Shown: piece by piece, positions 51,021 to 60,488 of the stretch
How the letters are laid out: each line of letters begins with the position of its first letter
Position numbering within the stretch: position 1 is the first letter of the stretch
Assembly (NCBI RefSeq): GCF_005670685.2
Contig: NZ_CP062008.1
Coordinates: 3,410,001 to 3,474,000, forward strand
DNA: 64,000 bases
Origin: Mycolicibacterium mucogenicum DSM 44124
GTDB taxonomy: Bacteria > Actinomycetota > Actinomycetes > Mycobacteriales > Mycobacteriaceae
Direction: 5' to 3'
Position numbers and translations under genes: made by a program
Notes under the pieces: model-generated
The model's input: only the letters and a program-made list of their open reading frames with translations
What the model was told of the DNA's origin: nothing
Databases searched by the model: none

Positions 51021-51461
51021 GTGCGGGCCGTCGACGTGTATCGGGTGGAACCGTGGGGCCTGTACATGGCCCGTCCCACGCCCGGACGTCCGCAGTTCTA
51101 CTACCTGGAATCGTGGCTGCTGCCGTCCATCGGCCTGCGGGCGAGCATCTTCCATTTCAATCCGGGATACGAACGCGACCAGGACTTCTACCTCGATGTC
51201 GGCCGGTTCACCGCCGGTGAGCAGTCCTGGACGTCGGAGGACCACTATCTGGATCTGGTCGTCCGGTCGGGCAAGAGCGTCGAGTTGGAGGACGTCGACG
51301 AACTTCTCGACGCGGTGCGTCACCACCTGCTGAGCACCGACGACGGCGAACGCGCCATCACGACGGCGACGGCCGCCATCGAAGGGCTGGCTCAGCACAA
51401 TTATCAGCTGGGTAATTGGCTAGCCAGTCTCGGTATGTCACTGACCTGGCGCGACAGGTAA
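51021..51461 (+). CDS. DUF402 family protein (Rv1632c-like); true start may be ATC 50955
   Basis: A DUF402 protein of 146 residues from GTG 51021. The family resembles FomD-like nucleotide diphosphatases, with an acidic metal-binding region (DQDFYLDVG). The 22 codons upstream are in frame and read [21 protein letters not shown], much like the N-terminus expected for this family, but begin with ATC at 50955 instead of ATG. A TACGCT box sits six bases before it. The full protein would be 168 residues. It diverges from uvrB. Confidence 0.78.
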   Translation: MRAVDVYRVEPWGLYMARPTPGRPQFYYLESWLLPSIGLRASIFHFNPGYERDQDFYLDVGRFTAGEQSWTSEDHYLDLVVRSGKSVELEDVDELLDAVRHHLLSTDDGERAITTATAAIEGLAQHNYQLGNWLASLGMSLTWRDR

Positions 51462-51472
51462 TGTCAACAACC

Positions 51473-52066
51473 ATGACATCGATCAGGCGCGGACGCATGG
51501 CCGCGGCATCGCTGGCGTGCGCCACCGCAGTGGCCGCGAGCACCTCCCTGTTTCTCGCCGCGACGGCAGCTGCCGATCCGGCACCGCCGGCCCCGCCCGC
51601 ACCGCCGGCGGTTCCGGCCGGCGACAGCACACCGCCGAGCGCGGGACCGCACAACGTCACCTACCGGGCCCGGATCGACGGGGTGTCCCGCGGGACACTG
51701 ATCACCTATCGACTCACCGACACGCAGCTCAACTCCGCGACGCCCTCGTTGCTCCCGGGCGAGTCGTTCGAAGCCTCGGCCGTGCTCAACAACGCGGCGA
51801 ACGCCGGCATGCAGGTGTCGATCCAATGGCCGTACTCGGCGAGCCTGCACTGCGAGATCCTGGTCGACGACGAGATCGTCGCCCAGGCCGACCAGTTCGT
51901 CGCCCCGCGCCTGACGCCGCAGCGCCAGGACCCCGGCTACGGCGTGCTCAGCTGCGGTTCGGTGACCGACTTCGACCCCAGCCAGCAGTACAGCGCCGAG
52001 CTACCGGGCACCCCGGCAGCCCCGGCCGTGCCCGCAACACCGGCCGCAACGCGCGCCTCGCACTAA
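51473..52066 (+). CDS. Secreted mycobacterial protein of unknown function
   Basis: A 197-residue exported protein. The signal peptide is clear (basic MTSIRRGR, then an Ala-rich hydrophobic core ending ATAAADP), followed by a Pro/Ala linker (PAPPAPPAPPAVPAG) and a beta-rich domain with a Cys pair (LHCEILVDDE and VLSCGSV) that could form a disulfide. The end is again Pro/Ala-rich. I do not recognise the domain. It starts 11 bases after the DUF402 gene, probably in one transcript, and overlaps the coaE end by four bases. Confidence 0.75.
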   Translation: MTSIRRGRMAAASLACATAVAASTSLFLAATAAADPAPPAPPAPPAVPAGDSTPPSAGPHNVTYRARIDGVSRGTLITYRLTDTQLNSATPSLLPGESFEASAVLNNAANAGMQVSIQWPYSASLHCEILVDDEIVAQADQFVAPRLTPQRQDPGYGVLSCGSVTDFDPSQQYSAELPGTPAAPAVPATPAATRASH

Positions 52067-53277
52067 GGGCGCCAACCGGTTTCGTCGGCCCAGGCCCAGG
52101 CCCGTCGGTACGCACCGGCGAGCCAGGGCTCCTTGGCGTCGGCGTACTCCCCGCTGGTGGCCGGCGCAGCAGCCAACGCGTCGTGTTTGAGGGCCAGGTA
52201 CTCGACCCGCTCGTCGGGGTTGGCCGCGATCCACGCCGGGAACAGCAACGCGAACTGCTGGCCGGGCCAGCCGTCGACGCGGATGTGCACGTTGGTCGGC
52301 CGGCCAGGATCGGCCGACGCGTGAAAGCGCTTCTGCCACAATGCCTTGTCGTCGGTGTGGTCGAATTCGGCGACCGTGCTGCGGGCATCGTCCTTCGCGA
52401 CGTCTTCGTTGATATCCGCGACCCGCGGGTAGCCGGCGGCCAGCAGCAGGTCGGTGAGCTCGTCGGCCACCTCGAGTGACGGCACGGTCACCTGGATGTC
52501 GATGACGTCCTTGGCGTCCAGGCCCGGCACGGCCGTCGACCCGATGTGGTCGACCCGGACCGCCCGGTGGCCGCACGTGGTGCGCAGCCGGGCCAGGATG
52601 CGGCCGGCCTGCTCGGGCCACGTCTCGTCGTACGACACCACGGCCGGTGCGATATTGGCCGGCACACCGGCCTGCACGTTGCGGGCGAACGGGACGATGC
52701 GCTGCTCCCACAGCTCGCGGGCCGCGGCCGCCAGTTCGTCGGCGCTGCCGTGGTTGTCCAGCCAGACGTCGGCGACGGCCTGACGCTGCTCGACGGTCGC
52801 CTGCGCCGCGATCCGGGCGCGGGCGTCCTCCTCCGAGAAACCGCGGTACTCGATCAGACGCGCGACCCGCACGTCCACGTCGGCGTGCACCATGACGACC
52901 AACGGGAACAGCGGCGCCATCTGCGACTCGACGAGCAGCGGAATATCTTCCACCACAACCGAACCCACCGGCGCGGCCTCGATGAGCTCGGCACGGCGCT
53001 TGCCGACCAACGGGTGCACGATGCCGTTGAGGGTCTTGCGCTTCTCGTCATCGCTGAACGCCACCGCGGCCAGCGCCGGCCGGTTGAGCGAACCGTCGGG
53101 CAGCAGGATGTCCTCACCGAAGGCCTCCACCAGGGCGGCCAGCCCTTCGGTGCCGGGTTCCACCACCTCACGGGCGATCACGTCGCCATCGACGACGATG
53201 CCGCCTTCTGCCGCGAAGGTCGATGACACAGTGGATTTTCCGGCGCCGATGCCGCCGCTCAGTCCGATACGAAGCAC
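52063..53277 (-). CDS. coaE: Dephospho-CoA kinase fused to a GrpB/UPF0157 domain
   Basis: A 404-residue protein. Residues ~1-200 are dephospho-CoA kinase (P-loop GGIGAGKST; last step of CoA synthesis). Residues ~215-404 are a UPF0157/GrpB nucleotidyltransferase-like domain (VDHIGSTAVPGLDAKDVIDI). The same two-domain form is known in M. tuberculosis, where the second domain aids folding. GTG/ATG choice: start 53277 gives MLRIGLSGGIGAGK, the usual N-terminus. It follows rpsA but is separated by a strong hairpin. Confidence 0.96.
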   Translation of the reverse strand: MLRIGLSGGIGAGKSTVSSTFAAEGGIVVDGDVIAREVVEPGTEGLAALVEAFGEDILLPDGSLNRPALAAVAFSDDEKRKTLNGIVHPLVGKRRAELIEAAPVGSVVVEDIPLLVESQMAPLFPLVVMVHADVDVRVARLIEYRGFSEEDARARIAAQATVEQRQAVADVWLDNHGSADELAAAARELWEQRIVPFARNVQAGVPANIAPAVVSYDETWPEQAGRILARLRTTCGHRAVRVDHIGSTAVPGLDAKDVIDIQVTVPSLEVADELTDLLLAAGYPRVADINEDVAKDDARSTVAEFDHTDDKALWQKRFHASADPGRPTNVHIRVDGWPGQQFALLFPAWIAANPDERVEYLALKHDALAAAPATSGEYADAKEPWLAGAYRRAWAWADETGWRP

Positions 53278-53301
53278 CGGGTCACCCTATCGGCCGCACA
53301 A

Positions 53302-53342
53302 ACAAGAAATGCCCCGGCCCAATGGGCCGGGGCATTTCTTGT
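53302..53342. terminator. Strong hairpin between rpsA and coaE
   Basis: A perfect 19-base-pair stem (53302-53320 with 53324-53342) around a three-base loop, with core GCCCCGGCCC, begins eight bases after the rpsA stop. The A/T-rich outer arms give TTTCTTGT after the G+C core on the minus strand, so it can work as an intrinsic terminator for rpsA. Confidence 0.85.
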
Positions 53343-53350
53343 TGACCTAC

Positions 53351-54790
53351 TTAGGCGTTGCCGGCGAGCTTCTCGCGCAGCGCCGCCAGCTGGGCGTCGC
53401 TGGCCAGGGTGCCACCGGTCGACTCCTCGGAACGCGAGGAACCGCTGGTCGCCGGACGGGCAGCTGCCTCGGCGTCGGCCGCGGCGAACTTCTCCATCTG
53501 GGCGGTGTGCATCTTGTGGCGACGCTCGGCCTCGGCGTACCGGGCCTCCCACTCGTCACGCTGCTTCTCGAAGCCTTCCAGCCATTCGTTGCTGTCGGCG
53601 TCGAAGCCCTCGGGGAAGATGTAGTTGCCCTGCTCGTCGTAGCTGTCGGCCATGCCGTACTTCGACGGGTCGAACTCCTCGGTGTAGTCCTCGTTGGCCT
53701 GCTTGAGGCTCAGCGAGATGCGGCGACGCTCCAGGTCGATGTCGATGACCTTGACCATCGCGTCGTCGCCGACCTGGACCACCTGGTCCGGGACCTCGAC
53801 GTGGCGCTCGGACAGCTCCGAGATGTGCACCAGGCCCTCGATGCCCTCTTCGACGCGGACGAACGCACCGAACGGAACCAGCTTGGTGACCTTGCCCGGC
53901 ACGATCTGACCGATCGCGTGGGTGCGGGCGAAGTGGCGCCACGGGTCTTCCTGAGTCGCCTTGAGCGACAGCGAAACCCGCTCGCGGTCCATGTCGACGT
54001 CCAGCACCTCGACGGTGACCTCGTCGCCCACCTGAACCACCTCGGACGGGTGATCGATGTGCTTCCAGGACAGCTCCGAGACGTGCACCAGGCCGTCCAC
54101 GCCGCCCAGATCGACGAACGCGCCGAAGTTGACGATCGAGGACACGACACCCTTGCGGATGGCGCCCTTGGTGAGCTGGTTGAGGAACTCGCTGCGGACC
54201 TCGGACTGGGTCTGCTCCAGCCAGGCGCGACGCGACAGGACCACGTTGTTGCGGTTCTTGTCGAGCTCGATGATCTTGGCCTCGATCTCCTTGCCGATGT
54301 ACGGCTGCAGATCGCGGACACGACGCATCTCGACGAGCGATGCGGGCAGGAAGCCGCGCAGACCGATGTCGAGGATCAGGCCGCCCTTGACGACCTCGAT
54401 GACGGTGCCCTTGACGGCCTCGTCCTTTTCCTTGAGCTCCTCGATGGTGCCCCAGGCGCGCTCGTACTGAGCCCGCTTCTTGGACAGGATCAGACGGCCT
54501 TCCTTGTCCTCCTTGGTGAGGACCAGGGCTTCGACCTCATCGCCCACGGAAACGACCTCGTTGGGGTCGACGTCGTGCTTGATGGAAAGTTCGCGGGAAG
54601 GAATGACACCTTCGGTCTTGTAACCGATGTCGAGCAGGACCTCGTCGCGGTCAACCTTGACGATGGTGCCTTCGACGATGTCGCCATCGTTGAAGTACTT
54701 GATGGTTTTGTCGATGGCGGCGAGAAAATCCTCGGCCGAGCCGATGTCGTTGACGGCTACTTGCGGCGAGGTGACGGAGGGACTTGGCAT
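53351..54790 (-). CDS. rpsA: 30S ribosomal protein S1
   Basis: A 479-residue S1 with four S1 RNA-binding domains (about residues 35-105, 120-190, 207-275 and 290-362; for example GLVHVSELSWKHI and GLVHISELSERHV) and a long charged, Ala-rich C-terminal tail typical of mycobacteria. It brings mRNA to the ribosome. ATG 54790 starts MPSPSVTSPQVAVNDIGSAE. A TACGAT element at 54822-54817 could be its -10 box. Confidence 0.97.
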   Translation of the reverse strand: MPSPSVTSPQVAVNDIGSAEDFLAAIDKTIKYFNDGDIVEGTIVKVDRDEVLLDIGYKTEGVIPSRELSIKHDVDPNEVVSVGDEVEALVLTKEDKEGRLILSKKRAQYERAWGTIEELKEKDEAVKGTVIEVVKGGLILDIGLRGFLPASLVEMRRVRDLQPYIGKEIEAKIIELDKNRNNVVLSRRAWLEQTQSEVRSEFLNQLTKGAIRKGVVSSIVNFGAFVDLGGVDGLVHVSELSWKHIDHPSEVVQVGDEVTVEVLDVDMDRERVSLSLKATQEDPWRHFARTHAIGQIVPGKVTKLVPFGAFVRVEEGIEGLVHISELSERHVEVPDQVVQVGDDAMVKVIDIDLERRRISLSLKQANEDYTEEFDPSKYGMADSYDEQGNYIFPEGFDADSNEWLEGFEKQRDEWEARYAEAERRHKMHTAQMEKFAAADAEAAARPATSGSSRSEESTGGTLASDAQLAALREKLAGNA

Positions 54791-54985
54791 GTGGTGGATG
54801 GCTCCGGACAGGTTTAATCGTAGGGACAAATTGCTTGTGTTCTTGTGATGCGTCGCGGCGTTGCCGCCTGGCGCTTCACGCGCACCCATAGCCCATGTGG
54901 ACACAGGTACCTGTTGAGGGTACTAGACCCGTAGACGCAGGCCAAACGCGGTCTGCTCCACTGCAGGGGAATGACGTTCCGCCGA

Positions 54986-54991
54986 TAGTCT
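54986..54991 (+). promoter_or_regulatory. Leaderless promoter -10 box of the PrsW gene
   Basis: TAGTCT is followed by seven bases and GTG 54999, so transcription likely starts at the start codon. Confidence 0.5.
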
Positions 54992-54998
54992 TCGTGTC

Positions 54999-56147
54999 GT
55001 GTATCCCGCTCCGTCGCCCGTGCCGCCGCCATATCCATACCTGGCGCCGATGCCGCGGCGAATCCGCAAGGTCGGTGCGCCCCTCGGCGTGATCATCGGG
55101 CTCGGTGTGCTGATCGGCTGCGTCCTGATCCTGACCACCCTGACCAACCCGATCGGCATGACCATCGGGTTCGTGCTGGCCAGCATCGCGACGGCAGTGG
55201 TGCTGCTGACCTACCTGTGGTTCGACCGCTGGGAGCCCGAGCCGCCGCGGCTGCTGATCTTCGCGTTCGTCTGGGGCGCCTCCATCAGCGTCGTCATCTC
55301 GGTGGTCCTGGAAACCATGTCGACGCCGCTGCTCGGCAAGGACGGCTTCGCCGCGATGGCCATCGGCGCACCAGTGATCGAAGAGGCCGCCAAGGGCGTG
55401 TTCCTGTTGCTGATGATGACCGGCCGGCGCCGCAACGAACTGAACTCGCTGACGGACTGCCTGGTCTACGCGGGTTTCGTGGCCGCGGGCTTCGCGTGGC
55501 TGGAGAACATCTTCTACATCGCCATGGGCGAGACCATCGCGCATTCCCTGCTCACCGCCGCCCTGCGGCTGATCATGGGACCGTTCGCGCATCCGCTGTT
55601 CACCAGCATGACCGGCATCGGCGTGTACCTCGCACTGCAGCACCGCGGCGCCGGCGCCAAGGTGCTCTACATCGGACTCGGCTACCTCGCCGCGGTGGTC
55701 ATGCACATGTTGTGGAACGGCTCGACTGTCGTCGGCGCCGGCGCGTACTTCGCCGTCTACCTGTTCTGGATGGTGCCAATCTTCACCCTCGCCATCGTCA
55801 CCGGCGTGCTGGGCCGTCGCCGCGAGCAGCGGGTGGTCGCCGAGAAGCTGCCCGGGCTCATCGCCTCCGGCCTGATCACCCCGAACGAGGCGACGTGGCT
55901 CGGCTCGATGCGCACCCGCAAGGCTGCGATCGCGACGGCGACGCGGATCGGCGGCGCACCGGCCGGTAAATCAGTGAAGGAATTCGCCGTGCAGGTCGTC
56001 GAGCTGGCATTCGTCCGGGACCGCATCGACCGGGGCCTGGCCGACGAGCGGACCTATCAGCGGCACGCCGAGGAGGCATACTGGCTGACCGCGACGCGGG
56101 CGCAGGCGCCGGTGCTGCAGTGGCTGACGAATTACCGGGCGGCGTGA
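54999..56147 (+). CDS. PrsW-family intramembrane metalloprotease
   Basis: A 382-residue membrane protein with about eight helices. PrsW hallmarks are present: APVIEEAAKG (Glu128/Glu129), AAGFAWLENIFY (Glu169/Asn170) and FAHPLFTSMTG with the metal-binding His. Members can cut anti-sigma factors in the membrane; the target here is unknown. GTG 54999 is supported by a TAGTCT box seven bases upstream. The N-terminus is Pro/Tyr-rich. It diverges from rpsA. Confidence 0.9.
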   Translation: MYPAPSPVPPPYPYLAPMPRRIRKVGAPLGVIIGLGVLIGCVLILTTLTNPIGMTIGFVLASIATAVVLLTYLWFDRWEPEPPRLLIFAFVWGASISVVISVVLETMSTPLLGKDGFAAMAIGAPVIEEAAKGVFLLLMMTGRRRNELNSLTDCLVYAGFVAAGFAWLENIFYIAMGETIAHSLLTAALRLIMGPFAHPLFTSMTGIGVYLALQHRGAGAKVLYIGLGYLAAVVMHMLWNGSTVVGAGAYFAVYLFWMVPIFTLAIVTGVLGRRREQRVVAEKLPGLIASGLITPNEATWLGSMRTRKAAIATATRIGGAPAGKSVKEFAVQVVELAFVRDRIDRGLADERTYQRHAEEAYWLTATRAQAPVLQWLTNYRAA

Positions 56148-56182
56148 CTTAACTATTTGCGCGGGCCAGCGATACTTCTTGC

Positions 56183-56815
56183 ATGCTCGCGCATCTTCTC
56201 GACGTCCTGCCGGCGTTCCTGGTCGCGTCGGTGATCCTGGCCGCGCTGCCCGGACCGGCGACGGCGCTGTTCCTGCACCGATCGGTGCGCGACGGCCGTA
56301 AGGCCGGTCTGGCGGCCGTGGTCGGCAATGAGATCGGCGTCTGCGGGTGGACGCTGGCCGGCGGCGGCGGGCTCTCGATCCTGCTGACGGCCAACCACTG
56401 GCTGTCGCTGGCGCTGCACGTCGTCGGCGCCGCGATCTTGATCTGGCTGGGCATCAGCGCCTGGCGCAGTGCCAAGCACCCCACCGACATGGCCGTGACC
56501 CTGCCCCTGCGTGGACGGACCCCCGGCGCGGCGTTCCGCGCGGCGCTCGTGTCGATCGCCGCCAACCCGAAGGCCGCGGCCTTCGGCATCGTGGTGCTCC
56601 CCCAGTTCCTGCCGGCCGGCGGCCCGGTGCTGCCGACGCTGCTGGTGCTCGCCGCCATCCAGTTGGTGATCGACACCTCGTGGTGCGTCGGTGTCGTGCT
56701 GGCGGCCGACCGGGCCCGGAACATCTTGAGCCGCAGCCACATTCGCCAGCGCATCGAACGCGCCATGGGCGCGATCCTGGTAGCGCTCGGTATCGGCCTG
56801 GCCGCCGACGCTTAG
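56183..56815 (+). CDS. LysE/RhtB-family amino-acid exporter
   Basis: A 210-residue protein with six predicted membrane helices. ALPGPATALFLHRSVRDGRK (in the first loop) and LHVVGAAILIWLGISAWR are family signatures. It exports amino acids or similar small metabolites, substrate unknown. It follows the PrsW gene after 35 bases and overlaps the end of the convergent polA by four bases. Confidence 0.88.
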   Translation: MLAHLLDVLPAFLVASVILAALPGPATALFLHRSVRDGRKAGLAAVVGNEIGVCGWTLAGGGGLSILLTANHWLSLALHVVGAAILIWLGISAWRSAKHPTDMAVTLPLRGRTPGAAFRAALVSIAANPKAAAFGIVVLPQFLPAGGPVLPTLLVLAAIQLVIDTSWCVGVVLAADRARNILSRSHIRQRIERAMGAILVALGIGLAADA

Positions 56816-59520
56816 TGCGCGGCGGCGTCCCAGCTGGGGCCGTAACCGACCGACACCTCGAGCGGCACGTCCAGCGGGTAGGCGCTGCCCATCTGCTCGC
56901 GGACCAGCGTCTCGAGCGCGTCCCGTTCGCCTTCGGCGACCTCGAACAACAGCTCGTCGTGCACCTGGAGCAGGACTCGTGACTTCAGCCCGGCGTCCTT
57001 CATGGCGCGGTCGACGTTGATCATCGCGACCTTGATGATGTCGGCGGCACTGCCCTGGATGGGCGCGTTGAGCGCGGCCCGTTCGGCGGCCTCGCGGACG
57101 TTGCGGTTGCTGCTGTCGAGTTCGGGCAGGTAGCGCCGGCGCCCGAGCACTGTCGAGGTGTAGCCGTCCTTGCGGGCCTGTTCGACGACCGAGTGCAGGT
57201 AGTCGCGCACGCCGCCGAACCGGTCGAAGTACTGGTCCATCTGCTGCTTGGCTTCTTCGGTCGAGATCTTCAACTGCGACGCCAGGCCGTAGGCCGACAA
57301 CCCGTAGGCCAGGCCGTAGGACATGGCCTTGACCCGACGGCGCAGCTCGGCGGTGACCTCTTCGCTCGGCACGCCGAAGGCCCGTGACGCGACGAAGGTG
57401 TGCAGGTCCTCGCCGGTGTTGAAGGCTTCGATCAGGCCGGCGTCGCCCGACAGGTGCGCCATGATGCGCATCTCGATCTGGCTGTAGTCGGCGGTCATGA
57501 GCTCGGAGAAGCCCTTGCCCACCACGAAGGCCTCACGGATCTGCCGGCCCGCTTCGGTGCGGATCGGAATGTTCTGCAGGTTCGGCTCGGTGGACGACAA
57601 CCGGCCGGTGGCAGCGATGGTCTGGTTGAACGTGGTGTGGATCCGGCCGTCGGAGGCGACCGCGTTCAGGAGTCCGTCGACGGTGACCTTGAGCCGGGTC
57701 GCGTCGCGGTGCGCCAGCAGGTGCTGCAGGAACGGGTGCCCGGTCTTGTCCAGAAGTGATTGCAGCGCATCGGCATCCGTGGTGTAGCCGGTCTTGGTGC
57801 GCTTGGTCTTCGGCATCTCGAGCTTGTCGAACAGCACGACCTGGAGCTGCTTGGGCGAGCCCAGGTTGATCTGCTCACCGATCGCCGCGTAGGCGGCCTC
57901 GGCGGCGTCGCGAATCTGGTCGGAGAACTGGCTCTGCAGCCGGCCAAGCAATTCGATGTCGACGGCGATGCCGGCGTTCTCCATCTCGGCGAGGGCGCGC
58001 TGCACCGGAAGCTCCATCTGGCCCAGCAGTGCCAGCGAGTCGATGCGGGCGAGTTCGACGTCCAGCGCGTCGGCCAGATCGCCGACGGCCGCGGCGCGCA
58101 CGATCAGCGCCTGGACGGCGGCGTCGTCGACCTCGTCGGGATCGTCGAGTAGCGAAAGCTGTTGCTCTTCCTTGGTTTCCGCGCGTAGTTCGCGGCCGAG
58201 GTACCGCACCGACAGGTCGTCGAGGGCGAAGCTGCGCTGTCCCGGGCGGACCAGATAGGCGGCCAGCGCGGTGTCCGACGTGACGCCGGCGAGGTTCCAG
58301 CCGCGGCCCAGCAGGTCGTGCCAGGCGAGCTTCGCCTCGTGCAGCGCCTTCGGCGGGCCCGGATCGGCCAGCCATGACGCCAGCGCCGCCTCGTCCTCGG
58401 CGTCGAGCCGCGCGGTGTCGATGTAGACGCCCTCACCGCTGGCCGACACGATCGCGACCGCGGTGGCATCCGCATCGAACGCCTTGTGCGTGCCGGCGAC
58501 GGCCATGCCGAAGCGGCTGCCGTTGCTGTGCTCGGAGAGCCAGGCCGCGAGGGTGCCCGGCTCCAGCAGTCCGCCGCGGACGTCGAAGCCGAGCTCGACC
58601 TCGGGCTCCACGGGCGACAGGGTCTCGAACAGCCGGTCCCGCAGCACGCGGAACTCGAGGTCATCGAACAGCTGGTGGATGCGGTCGCGGTCCCACGGCT
58701 GCACCCGCAGCGCCTCCGGGGTGTGCGCCAGCGGCACGTTCCGGACCAGGTCGGTCAGCTCACGGTTGAGGATGACGCTCGAGAGGTTGGCCCGCAGCGA
58801 GTCACCGACCTTGCCCTTGACCTCGTCGACATGGTCGACGAGCGCCTGCAGCGAGCCGTACTGGTTGATCCACTTGGATGCGGTCTTCTCCCCCACGCCG
58901 GGGATGCCGGGCAGGTTGTCGCTCGGGTCGCCGCGCAGGGCCGCGAAGTCCGGGTACTGCGTCGGGGTGAGGCCGTACTTCTCCACCACCGCCTCGGGAG
59001 TGAAGCGGTGCAGATCGCTGACGCCCTTCTTCGGGTACAGGACCGTCACGTCGTCGGTGACGAGCTGCAGCGAGTCGCGGTCGCCGGTGACGACCAGCAC
59101 CCGGAAATCCTCGGCCTCGGCCTGCGTGGCCAGCGTGGCGATCAGGTCGTCGGCCTCGAAGCCGTCTTCGGCCAGCACCGTGATGCCGAGTGCGCCCAGC
59201 ACCTCTTTGGTGATGTCGATCTGGCCGCGGAACTCGTCGGGGGTGGCGGCCCGCCCCTCTTTGTACTCGGGGTATTTCTCCTTGCGGAAGGTCTTGCGGG
59301 AGACGTCGAAGGCGGCGGCGACGTGCGACGGCTTCTCGTCGCGCAGCAGATTGATGAGCATGGCGGTGAAGCCGTACACCGCGTTGGTGGTCAGCCCGCC
59401 CTGCGTCTTGAAGTTCTCGGCGGGTAGCGCGTAGAACGCTCGGAACGCCAGTGAATTGCCGTCCAGCAGCATCAAGGTGGGCTTGGTGGTGGGCGGGGCG
59501 TCCGTTGCGGTGGGGCTCAC
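56812..59520 (-). CDS. polA: DNA polymerase I
   Basis: A 902-residue Pol I: N-terminal 5' nuclease (~1-300), a degenerate 3'-5' exonuclease fold lacking its acidic metal ligands, and an intact polymerase domain (motif A DYSQIEMRIMAHL, motif B KAMSYGLAYGLSAYG, motif C LQVHDELLFEV). Tyr replaces the E. coli Phe762 in motif B, as in other mycobacteria, which favours dideoxynucleotide acceptance. GTG 59520 is set by a damage-type promoter seven bases upstream. It fills gaps in repair and replication. Confidence 0.97.
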   Translation of the reverse strand: MSPTATDAPPTTKPTLMLLDGNSLAFRAFYALPAENFKTQGGLTTNAVYGFTAMLINLLRDEKPSHVAAAFDVSRKTFRKEKYPEYKEGRAATPDEFRGQIDITKEVLGALGITVLAEDGFEADDLIATLATQAEAEDFRVLVVTGDRDSLQLVTDDVTVLYPKKGVSDLHRFTPEAVVEKYGLTPTQYPDFAALRGDPSDNLPGIPGVGEKTASKWINQYGSLQALVDHVDEVKGKVGDSLRANLSSVILNRELTDLVRNVPLAHTPEALRVQPWDRDRIHQLFDDLEFRVLRDRLFETLSPVEPEVELGFDVRGGLLEPGTLAAWLSEHSNGSRFGMAVAGTHKAFDADATAVAIVSASGEGVYIDTARLDAEDEAALASWLADPGPPKALHEAKLAWHDLLGRGWNLAGVTSDTALAAYLVRPGQRSFALDDLSVRYLGRELRAETKEEQQLSLLDDPDEVDDAAVQALIVRAAAVGDLADALDVELARIDSLALLGQMELPVQRALAEMENAGIAVDIELLGRLQSQFSDQIRDAAEAAYAAIGEQINLGSPKQLQVVLFDKLEMPKTKRTKTGYTTDADALQSLLDKTGHPFLQHLLAHRDATRLKVTVDGLLNAVASDGRIHTTFNQTIAATGRLSSTEPNLQNIPIRTEAGRQIREAFVVGKGFSELMTADYSQIEMRIMAHLSGDAGLIEAFNTGEDLHTFVASRAFGVPSEEVTAELRRRVKAMSYGLAYGLSAYGLASQLKISTEEAKQQMDQYFDRFGGVRDYLHSVVEQARKDGYTSTVLGRRRYLPELDSSNRNVREAAERAALNAPIQGSAADIIKVAMINVDRAMKDAGLKSRVLLQVHDELLFEVAEGERDALETLVREQMGSAYPLDVPLEVSVGYGPSWDAAAH

Positions 59521-59527
59521 GGCCCTA

Positions 59528-59550
59528 ACTCTATTCAGGCCCACCGACAG
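59528..59550 (-). promoter_or_regulatory. RecA-NDp/PafBC-type promoter of polA
   Basis: CTGTCGGTG (59550-59542), eight bases, TAGAGT (59533-59528), then seven bases to GTG 59520. It is the same arrangement as at uvrB and overlaps the 3' end of the LysR gene. Confidence 0.77.
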
Positions 59551-60418
59551 CGAGTAACCGCCGCGCCATGTTCACCAGCTCGCGGGCCGCGGGGCTCATC
59601 GGCCCGCCGGCCCGCCACGCGAACACCAGCCGCCCGCGCAGCGCCGGCGTCAGCTTGATCAGGTGCAGGTCGGTACGCGACCGCACCATCGATTGCGGCA
59701 ACACGGCGACCCCCAAACCCCGCGCGGCGAGGTCGGCCAGCGCCTGCGGCGTGCTCGCCTCGAATGCGACGTGCACGTCGACGCCGACATCGGCGCACGC
59801 CGCATCGAACTGGTGCCGGATGCCGGTGCCGACGGGCAGCGCGATGACGGCGCGGCCGGCCAGCTCGGCCAACCGGAGGGTGCGCCGGGTGTGCCACGGA
59901 TCGTCGAGGGCGACGGCAGCCACGATCGGCTGGTCGGTCACGACGACGGCGGCCAGCCCGGCCGGCAGCTCGCTGCCGACCGACACAATGGCGGCGTCCA
60001 ACTGCCCGGTGCGGACGTCCTCGATCAACGCGTCCGAGTTGTCGGTGCCGAGCGTGATGTCGACGAGTGGATGGGCCGCGTGGAACCGGGCCAGCAGGCT
60101 CGGCATGTCGACATCGTGGGCGGTGACCGTGCCGATGGCGACGGCGCCGCGCACAAGGTCGCTCAATTCGGCGACCGCGGTCCGCGCATCGGCTGCCGCG
60201 GCGAGGGCCGCCCGCGCGTACGGCAGGACGGCCTGCCCCGCGGCCGTCAGCCGGACCTCCCGCCGGGCGCGGTCGAACAGCGGCTCGCCCAATTCGCGCT
60301 CCAGCCGGGCGATCTGGGCGCTGACCGCGGGTTGCGCGACGTGGATGCGCTCGGCGGCGCGGGTGAAGTTGGCTTCTTCCGCGACGGCGACGAAGTACTC
60401 GAACTGCCGCAGTTCCAT
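59531..60418 (-). CDS. LysR-family transcriptional regulator
   Basis: A 295-residue LysR regulator starting MELRQFEYFVAVAEEANFTRAAERIHVAQP... with the N-terminal winged helix and a periplasmic-binding-like effector domain. ATG 60418 is preferred over TTG 60424. It diverges from the FAD monooxygenase 70 bases away, the classic LysR-target layout. Its 3' end overlaps the polA promoter. Confidence 0.9.
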   Translation of the reverse strand: MELRQFEYFVAVAEEANFTRAAERIHVAQPAVSAQIARLERELGEPLFDRARREVRLTAAGQAVLPYARAALAAAADARTAVAELSDLVRGAVAIGTVTAHDVDMPSLLARFHAAHPLVDITLGTDNSDALIEDVRTGQLDAAIVSVGSELPAGLAAVVVTDQPIVAAVALDDPWHTRRTLRLAELAGRAVIALPVGTGIRHQFDAACADVGVDVHVAFEASTPQALADLAARGLGVAVLPQSMVRSRTDLHLIKLTPALRGRLVFAWRAGGPMSPAARELVNMARRLLAVGGPE

Positions 60419-60488
60419 AAGCAATGATTATAGTTTGTGGACCAGATCGATATTGGACTTATGGTTCCGGTGCGCTGAGGCTGGAGAC

